From an uncultured Allomuricauda sp. (GTDB taxonomy: Bacteria; Bacteroidota; Bacteroidia; Flavobacteriales; Flavobacteriaceae), in assembly GCF_947499585.1 (NCBI RefSeq), contig NZ_CANMOO010000002.1, forward strand, positions 992,001 to 1,056,000: a stretch of 64,000 nt of DNA. The letters run 5' to 3'. This document shows, one piece after another, positions 1 through 8,275 of this stretch. The first letter of the stretch is position 1; every line of letters begins with the position of its first letter. Both the position numbers and the translations under genes were made by a program. Under the pieces are notes generated by a model. It saw only the letters and a list, made by a program, of their open reading frames with translations. It made no database searches and was not told the DNA's origin.

Positions 1-856
1 TGCTTTTTTCTAACTTATGCTCATAATAACGTTGTTCATTTAAGTTGAGTGCCAACTTATAGTCTACGTTGTTCTCTATATTGAATTCAGAATCCAATAA
101 GCCCAAATCAATTTGCTTTTGAGCTAAATCATCAAGACTCTCCGTAAGTTCTGTGGGGGATGTAATAGGTAAACCCATCATCAAGTTGAGCATTTGAAGT
201 GTTATTTTCTCCAATCGCCTCGCATTTTTAAGTTGACTTTCTATGGATGATAGGGTTATTTGCAGTTGATCTACGCTTTCTTCGTCGCCAAGCCCATTCT
301 CATAAATTCGCTTGGTTTCATATAGGTTTTTCTCTAAAGTGGCTTTGTTGTTTTCGGAGATTAATACACTTTCTTGCGCCAACAATACATTTCCATAAGC
401 CTCTACAACGGCTTTTCTAACATCTAAATCAGTTTTTTCCTTGTTATTCTGGCTATAGCTTAAGAAGGCTTTTGTTGCTTGAACACCAACTATATATGAT
501 CCATCAAAAATTTGTTGTTTTAGTGTTGCAGTTGCGGTTGCAGATTGAGGCTGTCCAAAAACTACCTCCTGAAAAGTCCCTGGCTCACCGCCAAAAAACT
601 CGGCTGGGATTTGGGAAACTGGCTGTTTAAGTTGATTTTGGTAGCTTATAGCTCCATCGATTTGAGGAAGCCCGCCGGCAATGGTTTCCCATTTTTGTTT
701 TTGTGCGTCTACAATATCCCTATCTGCATTAATAACAGAATAGTTGTGCTGCAATGCATAGGCTATTGCTTCATCCAGGCTAAAGCTACTTTTGTCTTCC
801 TGTGCTTGGGAAAACAATGGTATTATTAACAGTAAACTAATTAAGGTTGTTCGCAT
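1..856 (-). CDS. TolC family outer membrane efflux protein (C-terminally cut by window edge)
   Basis: Outer membrane channel component of a tripartite efflux pump. The 285 visible codons begin with a signal peptide ending in SQAQ, followed by the family opening SLDEAIAYALQHNYSV and alternating long helices and strands (QKWETIAGGLPQIDG, LKQQIFDGSYIVGVQATKA) that are typical of TolC/OEP proteins. The start codon abuts the stop of the upstream TetR gene with no spacer, so the two are one operon; the membrane-fusion and RND genes probably lie beyond the window edge. Family assignment is firm; the exported substrate is unknown. Confidence 0.9.
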   Translation of the reverse strand, partial: MRTTLISLLLIIPLFSQAQEDKSSFSLDEAIAYALQHNYSVINADRDIVDAQKQKWETIAGGLPQIDGAISYQNQLKQPVSQIPAEFFGGEPGTFQEVVFGQPQSATATATLKQQIFDGSYIVGVQATKAFLSYSQNNKEKTDLDVRKAVVEAYGNVLLAQESVLISENNKATLEKNLYETKRIYENGLGDEESVDQLQITLSSIESQLKNARRLEKITLQMLNLMMGLPITSPTELTESLDDLAQKQIDLGLLDSEFNIENNVDYKLALNLNEQRYYEHKLEKS

Positions 857-1462
857 TTATTCTTGGTTTGAATTGATGATTGAGTTTAATACTTTTCTTC
901 CTTTTGGAGTTACAATACCCCTTATATGATATTCTAAATAGTCATCTTCCAATTGTTTGTTTGAAAAAATAGTCATTGGAAAAAGACCATTGTCTTTTAT
1001 ACTTATTACTCCAGAAAAGTATATTCTGGAAACAAATTGAATGTTGAGATTGTCTCTATAAATACCTAAATCCACACCTCTTTTAATATTATCTACCACG
1101 CAATCCTGCATGACATCGAATTGTTTTTTCTTGAGCGTATCATGAATTCTTGGATAGTATTTCTGTAATTGGTATTGTGGCGATGATTTTTCATCTTTTA
1201 AATGATGCATTACAAATCGCTTTATTTCGTACAATTCTTCAATTGGGTTTTTTTGCAATGCAACAATTTCATCAATACCGTTTGAAATAAACCAAAACAA
1301 ATCCAATGTACTTTCCTCTACCAACTTTGTTTTGTTCTCAAAATGGGAATAAATGGTCTTTTTTGAAATTCCCATTTCATTGGCCAAATCATCCATTGTT
1401 ACACTCTTAAACCCTAGATTTAAGAATAGCTCCGTAGCTCTATGTAAAATCTTTTCTCGCAT
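857..1462 (-). CDS. TetR/AcrR family transcriptional regulator of the efflux operon
   Basis: DNA-binding repressor expected to control itself and the downstream tolC-type efflux genes. The N-terminal TetR helix-turn-helix is clear (residues about 20-43, TMDDLANEMGISKKTIYSHF) and the C-terminal half is an all-helical ligand/dimer domain. I choose the ATG at 1462 (MREKILHRA) because TetR domains begin within a few residues of this motif; a reading from 1501 adds 13 unconserved residues. The total is 201 aa, the normal size. The stop codon touches the start of the TolC gene, so the two are co-transcribed. The ligand cannot be inferred. Confidence 0.92.
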   Translation of the reverse strand: MREKILHRATELFLNLGFKSVTMDDLANEMGISKKTIYSHFENKTKLVEESTLDLFWFISNGIDEIVALQKNPIEELYEIKRFVMHHLKDEKSSPQYQLQKYYPRIHDTLKKKQFDVMQDCVVDNIKRGVDLGIYRDNLNIQFVSRIYFSGVISIKDNGLFPMTIFSNKQLEDDYLEYHIRGIVTPKGRKVLNSIINSNQE

Positions 1463-1685
1463 AATCGGGAGCAAAAATAGATGCGGAAACTTTAAAAACA
1501 AAAAAAGTTTCCAAAGTTTTACATTTTTTTAACAAATGCTTAAATCTTTGGAAATAATTGTTCAACTACCCATAAAAAGACGAAAGAAGAAACTTTTATT
1601 GGACTGGACTGTTGTTTTAGAATTTGAACCCCAAAAAAAAGTCCTGTATCGGTAGCCTTGTCTTCTTTGTATTGGATTATTTTTT

Positions 1686-2099
1686 TTATCCTCGGGCATC
1701 ATAATCTTCTTTTTTAATTCGATTGATATAAGCGTTAAAGGCCTCTTCTCCTTCTTCTTTCCAAAATTGATCATAGTGCTTCCAATCAGAATTGCCATTT
1801 TTGGAATTGCAATAATTTTTAAATCTATCATGTCTTTTAGACTTTTTATGACCACCACCTTTTGAGGAATGGTTGCCAAAACCAAAAATTATTTTGGCCA
1901 GTGCCAATAAACCAAAAGATTGCCAGTACGTAAGCGTGGTAAGGCCAAAAACGTCTGGCATTAACCAATTCCACAACCACATGAACACAAAGCCCATTAA
2001 AAAGATCATGAGAATACCAAAGATGACCATGAACAAAATTTTGAATCCTTTGGTTACGTACCTCTCCACTTTTCTTTCGTATCTACCTGAATGTTCCAT
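1686..2099 (-). CDS. Small membrane protein paired with an ECF sigma factor
   Basis: A 137-aa protein with two predicted membrane segments (about residues 19-45 and 55-75), followed by a basic, Gly/His/Lys-rich linker (SSKGGGHKKSKRHD) and an acidic-aromatic tail. It starts 5 bp after the stop of the sigma-factor gene, so the two are an operon. I do not recognise a named domain. The pairing suggests a membrane partner or regulator of the sigma factor, perhaps replacing a classical anti-sigma factor, but no zinc-finger anti-sigma motif is present. That role is inference. Confidence 0.7.
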   Translation of the reverse strand: MEHSGRYERKVERYVTKGFKILFMVIFGILMIFLMGFVFMWLWNWLMPDVFGLTTLTYWQSFGLLALAKIIFGFGNHSSKGGGHKKSKRHDRFKNYCNSKNGNSDWKHYDQFWKEEGEEAFNAYINRIKKEDYDARG

Positions 2100-2104
2100 A
2101 CTCT

Positions 2105-2653
2105 TTAATTTTTGTTAATTCTTATTTTTTCGATTTCTAAATTTTTTGATAAAAGAGACAAAGCCCTGTGTCTTCTTGACATTAATGTTCCAAGGGAAAT
2201 GCCTGTTTGTTCGGCAATTTCTCTATACGTATAACCTTCAAAATCAATAGCTATAATAATGTCTTGATAAGAAGGTTTTAGCTGGGTTATTGCTTTTTTA
2301 AGGGCTTGCATTGAATCTTCTGGGTACGCATTGTCCGCTGTACCGTAAAATAGTTCTGCAAACCCCGCCCATTGTTTATCAATATCATCAGCCTCATGTA
2401 CTTGATTCTTTTTGGTTCTCATCACATCAATTATTCTGTTTTTGATGGAGTTGTAGACAAAGCCCGCAATATTGTTTATAGGAGAAGAATCATCTGACCT
2501 TGAGAATATTCGTAAAGCCACATCTTGAATAATATCCTCTGCATCTCTTTCTGTTGTATCATCCACTTTTGAACGCACATATGCCTTTAGAGAATGATAC
2601 TCGTCATCAAAAAAAGTTGTCAGATTTTTATAGTTCTCTTTATTGGAAACCAT
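2105..2653 (-). CDS. ECF-type RNA polymerase sigma factor
   Basis: 182-aa sigma-70 family protein. Region 2 is visible around residues 13-80 (YVRSKVDDTTERDAEDIIQD, then IAGFVYNSIKNRIIDVMR), and region 4 lies near the C-terminus (QDIIIAIDFEGYTYREIAEQ, GISLGTLMSRRHRALSLL), the standard helix-turn-helix that reads the -35 element. Length fits the ECF group. It is followed after 5 bp by the small membrane protein gene, its likely partner. The signal and regulon are not evident from the sequence. Confidence 0.93.
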   Translation of the reverse strand: MVSNKENYKNLTTFFDDEYHSLKAYVRSKVDDTTERDAEDIIQDVALRIFSRSDDSSPINNIAGFVYNSIKNRIIDVMRTKKNQVHEADDIDKQWAGFAELFYGTADNAYPEDSMQALKKAITQLKPSYQDIIIAIDFEGYTYREIAEQTGISLGTLMSRRHRALSLLSKNLEIEKIRINKN

Positions 2654-2829
2654 TCAAAAAGGGCTGTTTGCTGTCTTCAACTATAAAGACGAAGCTTTTC
2701 AAATCTATTGCGTTTTTTGCATAAACTTTTTTCGAATCTTGCTAATCTTGATTTTTTAAATGCAAAAGGGATAGGTAAACTCTTGTGGAATTACCAAACA
2801 ATTTAATTTATTGACAGTATTTTTGATTT

Positions 2830-3813
2830 ATGACGAATTCGAATACCATTGAGCAGTATGGGACTGCATTTATTTCTCATTTAGAGAGCAAAATCAAAAC
2901 AAAAGAACCAAAGAATCTTTATGAACCTATAAATTATATCCTTGGACTAGGAGGCAAAAGATTAAGACCTATCCTCACACTTATGACTGCGGACTTGTTT
3001 GGTGGAAACTTTAAAGATGCCTTGGACTCCGCTATGGCCATAGAGATTTTCCATAATTTTTCGTTGGTGCATGATGATATAATGGATGACGCTCCACTGC
3101 GAAGAGGAAAAACCACAGTTCACGAAAAATGGGATGTAAATACTGGTATTTTGTCCGGAGATGCCATGTTGATCAATTCATATCAGTTTTTTGAAAGCTA
3201 TTCACCAGAAATTTTTAAAAAACTCACTTCGCTTTTCAGCAAAACTGCAATTGAAGTTTGTGAAGGTCAGCAGTATGATGTGGATTTTGAATCTAGGGAC
3301 GATGTTACCATCCCCGAGTATTTAAAAATGATTGAATACAAAACTGCTGTTTTAGTGGCAGCGGCCATGAAGATGGGGGCAATCATTGCAAATGCTTCAC
3401 AGGATGATACTGAAGCGATTTACGAGTTCGGGAAAAATTTGGGCATAGCCTTTCAGTTACAGGACGATTATTTAGATGTTTTTGGAGATCCAGAAACTTT
3501 TGGAAAACAGGTAGGTGGAGATATTATTGAAAACAAGAAAACATTTCTTTTTCTAAAGTCTTTGGAGTATGCTGAAAAGGAGCAACGAGAAGGTCTTTTA
3601 CATCTATATTCATTAAAGCCTGAAGATTCCGGAACAAAGGTGGAAACGGTAAAATCTATTTTTATGGAAAGTGGGGCAGTGAAAGAAGCTAAAAAGGAAA
3701 TCAATGGGTATACTCAAAAAGCATTTGATGCTTTAACTACAATTTCTATTCCTGATGCTAATAAAGCCATTTTAAAACAGTTTGGGGAAAACTTGATGAA
3801 ACGAACTGTTTAG
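2830..3813 (+). CDS. Polyprenyl (farnesyl/geranylgeranyl-type) diphosphate synthase
   Basis: Head-to-tail condensation of isopentenyl diphosphate with an allylic diphosphate. The first aspartate-rich motif is DDIMD at residues 82-86, followed by APLRRG, and the second is DDYLD near 213-217. GGKRLRP near residue 41 binds substrate. A phenylalanine sits five residues before the first Asp motif, which in this family usually limits the product to C15-C20, so a GGPP/FPP product is more likely than a long quinone chain; that is inference. Length 327 aa is normal. A TATTTTTG box lies at 2818-2825, very close to the start. The lycopene cyclase nearby suggests a carotenoid role. Confidence 0.92.
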   Translation: MTNSNTIEQYGTAFISHLESKIKTKEPKNLYEPINYILGLGGKRLRPILTLMTADLFGGNFKDALDSAMAIEIFHNFSLVHDDIMDDAPLRRGKTTVHEKWDVNTGILSGDAMLINSYQFFESYSPEIFKKLTSLFSKTAIEVCEGQQYDVDFESRDDVTIPEYLKMIEYKTAVLVAAAMKMGAIIANASQDDTEAIYEFGKNLGIAFQLQDDYLDVFGDPETFGKQVGGDIIENKKTFLFLKSLEYAEKEQREGLLHLYSLKPEDSGTKVETVKSIFMESGAVKEAKKEINGYTQKAFDALTTISIPDANKAILKQFGENLMKRTV

Positions 3814-3882
3814 GAAGATTTTCAAAAGCAACCTAATATGTATGTGCCCATCTATAGGATGAACCCGTGATACGTTTTGGAT

Positions 3883-4326
3883 ATGAGGCTTTCGGTTTTA
3901 TTCTTGGTTTTATTTGGACTTGCTTGTTCTAGTGATAATGAGAAAGATGAAATATTTGAAATTAATTCTTTTTACAACTGTGAGGAAGGGCTGATTGAGG
4001 ATGCTTCTTTGTTAGAGAGTGAATTAACAGGGAAATGGAAATGGATAGAAAGCAATTGCTCTTTTTGTTTAGATCCAAGACCCACAAAGGCTGATAAATT
4101 GGTAATGGCTCAATTCAAATTAGATATGACCTATTCATTGATGGAAGATTCAAAAATCATTTCAGAAGGCGTTTGGAGCATAGATGAATCAGAGTCGATG
4201 TTTTATGTTTCTTTTGTCCCTAAACCAGCTTACCTTGATGGATCTATCCAAATATGTGGAGACCAGCTTATTTCAGATGCACGCCCTTGGGATGGGGGAG
4301 CATACTTGTTTGTTAGAGAGGATTAA
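3883..4326 (+). CDS. Small lipoprotein, lipocalin-like domain suspected
   Basis: 147-aa protein with a lipoprotein signal (MRLSVLFLVLFGLAC, lipobox Cys around residue 15). The mature part contains ELTGKWKWIESNCSFC and other short beta-strand stretches that resemble small flavobacterial lipocalin-like lipoproteins. The ATG at 3883 is preferred over a TTG two codons upstream. It ends 3 bp before the convergent lycopene cyclase stop. No specific function can be assigned. Confidence 0.65.
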   Translation: MRLSVLFLVLFGLACSSDNEKDEIFEINSFYNCEEGLIEDASLLESELTGKWKWIESNCSFCLDPRPTKADKLVMAQFKLDMTYSLMEDSKIISEGVWSIDESESMFYVSFVPKPAYLDGSIQICGDQLISDARPWDGGAYLFVRED

Positions 4327-4329
4327 TTA

Positions 4330-5472
4330 CTAAAATATTCTATGCCATAATGCTTTTAAAAAAGGCCATTTTGGGCAAGCGCTAATTATCAAGAGGTCTT
4401 CCCAGAGTGAAGTGTCTTCATCCAGAAATTTTAATATTAACTGAGGTTTTCTTTTTTTGAACAGTGCTTCAAAAATGGATTGCCCTAAATGATTGTCCTT
4501 ATAAAGGATGTCCAGGAGCAATAAATCATAATACCAATATTTATCCCTTTTGTAAAACTTGGATAGTGGTTTTTCCTTTTTAAGGAATCCCATTAGGGCA
4601 TTTACTTGTTTTTTTGTGTTATAAAATGTGAATCCCGTGCTTGCTTTTGCCCATCCTCCAGCTATGCCAATGCTCATGATTCTATCAGAATTATGTTTGT
4701 GAAACTTATAGCAGGTCATGGGGATATTGCCAACTTCCTTTTCCAGGATTTCATAATCGGTGCATCCCAATTTTTGCTCAAGATAATCCACAATGGCATT
4801 TTCATATTCAGCTTTTTCTAAGGTATCCTCTGAGAATAAAGTATATTCCACAAGGGCCTCTGTTTCAGAAAAAGGTAAAACATACATGAAACGGGTATTC
4901 CCCATTTGCGGGATGGAAAAGTCCATAAAAGTAGCCTCTTCTTTATTGAAAATCGCTTGCTCAGTTTTTACAAACCATCCCAAAAAATGTTGCTGGAGTA
5001 CAGGATATTTTTTCTGGTCTTTGACTAGCTGATAATCAAAAACGCTATTGAACACTTTCGCTCCAGTAAACTGATTGGTTATAGTGGACACAAGCACTGC
5101 GTTCTCATTTTCTTGAATGTTGACCACTTCTTCTTGAGCCCATGTAATGTTTGGACTACTTTTTATTCTAGTTAAATAATGGTTGTAAAAATCAATCCCC
5201 CTGAGCATTTTATAACTATAGGGGCTAATAGAGGTGGACAGTCTTAACTTCTTTCCGGCAAAATAGATGTTGGGCCAACTTTTATGTAGAACGGCATCAA
5301 ATTTACCAATGTCCTTTTCCCAAAAACACCAAGTACGATCGTTCTTGGTCTTATCGTCTTTATCAAGAATTAAGATAGATTTGGAAGCGAAGAAATTGTC
5401 ATTCACAATGGCATCGGCCACTAAGAGCCCTGCAGCTCCCGCTCCAATTATGATATAGTCGTAGTTGGACAT
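4330..5472 (-). CDS. crtY: Lycopene beta-cyclase
   Basis: FAD-dependent enzyme that closes the beta-ionone rings of lycopene to give beta-carotene on the way to zeaxanthin-type pigments. The N-terminal dinucleotide-binding motif is GAGAAG at residues 10-15, and the family signature NDRTWCFWE follows near residue 45. The remainder (MYVLPFSETEALVEYTLFSE; IGIAGGWAKASTGFTF) matches the CrtY family. Length 380 aa is normal. No phytoene synthase or desaturase lies in the window, so the carotenoid genes are dispersed here, with the prenyl synthase as the only near neighbour. Confidence 0.92.
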   Translation of the reverse strand: MSNYDYIIIGAGAAGLLVADAIVNDNFFASKSILILDKDDKTKNDRTWCFWEKDIGKFDAVLHKSWPNIYFAGKKLRLSTSISPYSYKMLRGIDFYNHYLTRIKSSPNITWAQEEVVNIQENENAVLVSTITNQFTGAKVFNSVFDYQLVKDQKKYPVLQQHFLGWFVKTEQAIFNKEEATFMDFSIPQMGNTRFMYVLPFSETEALVEYTLFSEDTLEKAEYENAIVDYLEQKLGCTDYEILEKEVGNIPMTCYKFHKHNSDRIMSIGIAGGWAKASTGFTFYNTKKQVNALMGFLKKEKPLSKFYKRDKYWYYDLLLLDILYKDNHLGQSIFEALFKKRKPQLILKFLDEDTSLWEDLLIISACPKWPFLKALWHRIF

Positions 5473-5597
5473 TGATCAAAAATACGGAATGGAAAATAGT
5501 TAGATGAAGTAATACAAATTAGAATTTGCGTAAGCCGTACTAAGTTTATGTATTAAGCCAATTCAAATCTAATCCAAATAGTTAAATCAACCCAATT

Positions 5598-8030
5598 CTA
5601 CCGCTCTTCTTCAATAATTTTTAATAGTTTTTGTCTTGCTTTTGAAAAATGACCAATAAGGTTAGGAATTGGAGCCTGGCCATAGCCTTGTTTCATTCGT
5701 TCTTCTGAAACATTCAATGTTTTGAGTAATTTATTCGCAGCTTCAACTTTAGAAGACGTGGTTGTGCTACCTACCTTTTTAAACCATATAGGAGCACTTT
5801 CAGCAAACGGATAACTGTCCATCATAGGCCATTCAGATGTGCCGCCAGACACCCTTGCGGTTACCCATCCTCCTTGTGGAATTTCAATGGAACTGCTATA
5901 AGACACACTGCTGCCGCCTTTGCTTTTTTTCGTCCATACAACTTCTCCATTCACAAAAATCTCAACAGTTTCATATGAAATTGGGGAATACACATTCAAT
6001 GACCATTTTACCTTTTTATTGTTTGATGTGATGACATCACCTGCTCCTTTTCCATCTACTTTAAATACAAGTTGGGGGCCGTTACTTACAAAACTTCTCC
6101 CATCTTTTAATGCCTCTAGGTAACTCTTAGTGGTTAAGGCCCCTTTGGGTTTTACATAGACTCTTGTAGCACCAATGGCCATGGTTCTGTAAAGATTATT
6201 CATTACATCACTACCTGCGGATTGCCCCATGGGAATGCCCATATTTAGAAACTCATGCCACAATGCAGCAGTACCTATTTCATCAGTCCAAAGACATCCT
6301 AATTCTAAAACATCCACTTCTTCCAGTACAGCATCGGCTATCAATGTTATCGGAATACTTCCAGCTCCACCTACTGCAAAGGGGTCTTTTACAGCAACGG
6401 GATGAACATAGCCCCCTATACCTTCATTTTTTCGAGCAAAACGAAGAGGTTCCGCGTTAAGTCTATCATCTTTTCCATAAATATCGTAAAGAGGACCCCA
6501 TACCCATGGCCAGTATAATTCATCGGTTCCGATTATGCCTAAATGTCCTAAAAAATGAGAGCGCACTTCTTGTCCAATACTAATAATTGGTGTTCCCTCG
6601 TTTTTCCAACCCCAAAGGTCCTGCCCAAGAAATCGATTCCCCAGATTGGCCACCAACGGAAAACCAATATCTAAGCCTTCTGCTTTAAGATCTAACATAA
6701 TGTCTTCTGGATCTAATCTATTTGTTCCGCCATAGTTTAAGTGAAAATGATTGTCTCCGGAATACCACCCGTTTGCACTGGCATCCCAAATTTTACTTAG
6801 ATTAATTTCGGTTGTTGATGTGCCTTCTTGTACTTCAACTTCTTGAATGTTTTTCGTGGTCGAAAACCCATGTACAGTGGTTATTGTCAAAGAGCCAAGC
6901 GGAGCTTCAACTTCAATCTCTCCTGGGGAATAGAAAAAGACAATACCATGCTGCCCTTCAGAATGCACAACACCACTATCTGGAATAATAGGATGCCCGT
7001 TTTCATCTGTGATACTCATTCTGACCGCATCCATTTTTCCGTCAACCTTGCTCGTAATCTTTAGTTTTCCTGTTGGATCTACCCAATTCCATTTTTTTAC
7101 TGGTAGTTTCTCGGTTGTTCCTCCATTTATGGAGATTCTTTTTAGTTCGGAAACCTCACTTTTATTGTATTCGGCAAAATAAATCCATTGGCCATCAGAA
7201 CTAAATTTAGGAGCCAAAGGAAGTCCCTCACTTTTGGTGAGCAACATATTGCTTTTAGGAATTGAAATATTCAATACGCGAAGTTCATAGTCATCCCCGT
7301 TGGGCCAAGTGTATGTTAGGGTTTGATTATCCGGTGAAAGGGAAAAGGCCGTTTGGGAGGCAAAGTTTTCTTCAACTAAAGGAGTGGAGGTGCCCTTTTC
7401 CATATCCCATAATTCTATAGAGTCATATGAAAACCCATATTTTTTTAGATAAACAATTTTGTTGCCTTGGAGTGTTGGAACAGGCAGTCGCTCCAAACTT
7501 TTGCTCTCCGTAATAATGCTATGTTCATTGGTGCTAAGATTTACCTGCCAAAGGTCAAATGAGCCATTTTTTGCAGAGGAATAGTAAACAAGCCTACCAT
7601 CTTTTGAAAAAACAGGGTCTAAATCCAGAGCCTCTGTATCGATTAATATGGTTTCTTCCTTAGAATCAAGATTTAACAACACTATTTGGGTATCCATACT
7701 GTTATCCCTAACAAAAACCAATTGTTTTCCGTCAGGGGACCAATTGGGTCTTGAATCAATTCCCGCGGAAGAAGTGATTCGTGTGGCTTCCAAAATCTCC
7801 ATATCCATAAGCCATAACCATCCTTTGGCTGAAAACACCACTTGGTCTTTTAATGGCGAAGGGGCAGGATCCATAGGTCCTGAATTTAGTACAGGAAGAT
7901 CGTACCCTTCTAAATAGACATGGTGGCGATAACCATCTACCATAGGATATCTATTTTTCCATTGCGCATTGGTGAAATTGGAGGTTAAAAGAAGAAAGCA
8001 AGTAATTATAGTAATGTTTTTCATAGGCAT
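5598..8030 (-). CDS. Secreted TolB-like propeller protein with CehA/McbA-type PHP metallohydrolase domain
   Basis: 810 aa. A signal peptide (MKNITIITCFLLLTSNFTNA) precedes TolB/WD40-like propeller repeats (SPDGKQLVFVRD, FSKDGRLVYYSS, SPDNQTLTYTW, FSSDGQWIYFAE; residues about 45-310). The C-terminal half is a PHP-type metallohydrolase starting with GWYSGDNHFHLNYGG near residue 420, typical of CehA/McbA carbamate or phosphoester hydrolases. Either of two ATGs two codons apart (8030 or 8024) could be the start. The domain fusion is seen in other Bacteroidota. The natural substrate is unknown. Confidence 0.85.
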   Translation of the reverse strand: MPMKNITIITCFLLLTSNFTNAQWKNRYPMVDGYRHHVYLEGYDLPVLNSGPMDPAPSPLKDQVVFSAKGWLWLMDMEILEATRITSSAGIDSRPNWSPDGKQLVFVRDNSMDTQIVLLNLDSKEETILIDTEALDLDPVFSKDGRLVYYSSAKNGSFDLWQVNLSTNEHSIITESKSLERLPVPTLQGNKIVYLKKYGFSYDSIELWDMEKGTSTPLVEENFASQTAFSLSPDNQTLTYTWPNGDDYELRVLNISIPKSNMLLTKSEGLPLAPKFSSDGQWIYFAEYNKSEVSELKRISINGGTTEKLPVKKWNWVDPTGKLKITSKVDGKMDAVRMSITDENGHPIIPDSGVVHSEGQHGIVFFYSPGEIEVEAPLGSLTITTVHGFSTTKNIQEVEVQEGTSTTEINLSKIWDASANGWYSGDNHFHLNYGGTNRLDPEDIMLDLKAEGLDIGFPLVANLGNRFLGQDLWGWKNEGTPIISIGQEVRSHFLGHLGIIGTDELYWPWVWGPLYDIYGKDDRLNAEPLRFARKNEGIGGYVHPVAVKDPFAVGGAGSIPITLIADAVLEEVDVLELGCLWTDEIGTAALWHEFLNMGIPMGQSAGSDVMNNLYRTMAIGATRVYVKPKGALTTKSYLEALKDGRSFVSNGPQLVFKVDGKGAGDVITSNNKKVKWSLNVYSPISYETVEIFVNGEVVWTKKSKGGSSVSYSSSIEIPQGGWVTARVSGGTSEWPMMDSYPFAESAPIWFKKVGSTTTSSKVEAANKLLKTLNVSEERMKQGYGQAPIPNLIGHFSKARQKLLKIIEEER

Positions 8031-8241
8031 TTCAAATGTTGTTCACAAAGCATTTCAATAAGGTGCTATGTACATTACATCTGTTGGATTTAGCTGGTTT
8101 ATATTGTTATGTGACAATTGGTACCTAAGATAGGTAATTATAGGAATTTCAAATGTTTAAACCCGGAGCGTTACTACTTATGGATTTTCTTGGTCAGGCA
8201 ACCATCCTGTAAAATTGTACGTCTTGAAAATAGGCGTCATG

Positions 8242-8258
8242 TCTGGTTCAAGACCAGA
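8242..8258. promoter_or_regulatory. Hairpin/inverted repeat in the leader of the esterase gene
   Basis: TCTGGT and ACCAGA arms separated by 5 bases lie 17 bp before the chosen ATG at 8276. It could be an operator or a leader hairpin limiting translation. There is no T-run after it, so it is not an intrinsic terminator. Function is inference. Confidence 0.35.
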
Positions 8259-8275
8259 TGTATAAAACAATCATT

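Noticed and set aside
545-829. 94-aa plus-strand frame
   Set aside because: It lies opposite the TolC gene, whose frame has clear homology; it has no recognisable features.
1562-1885. 107-aa minus-strand frame
   Set aside because: It overlaps the coding part of the small membrane protein in another frame and has a biased Lys/Ile composition typical of a shadow frame.
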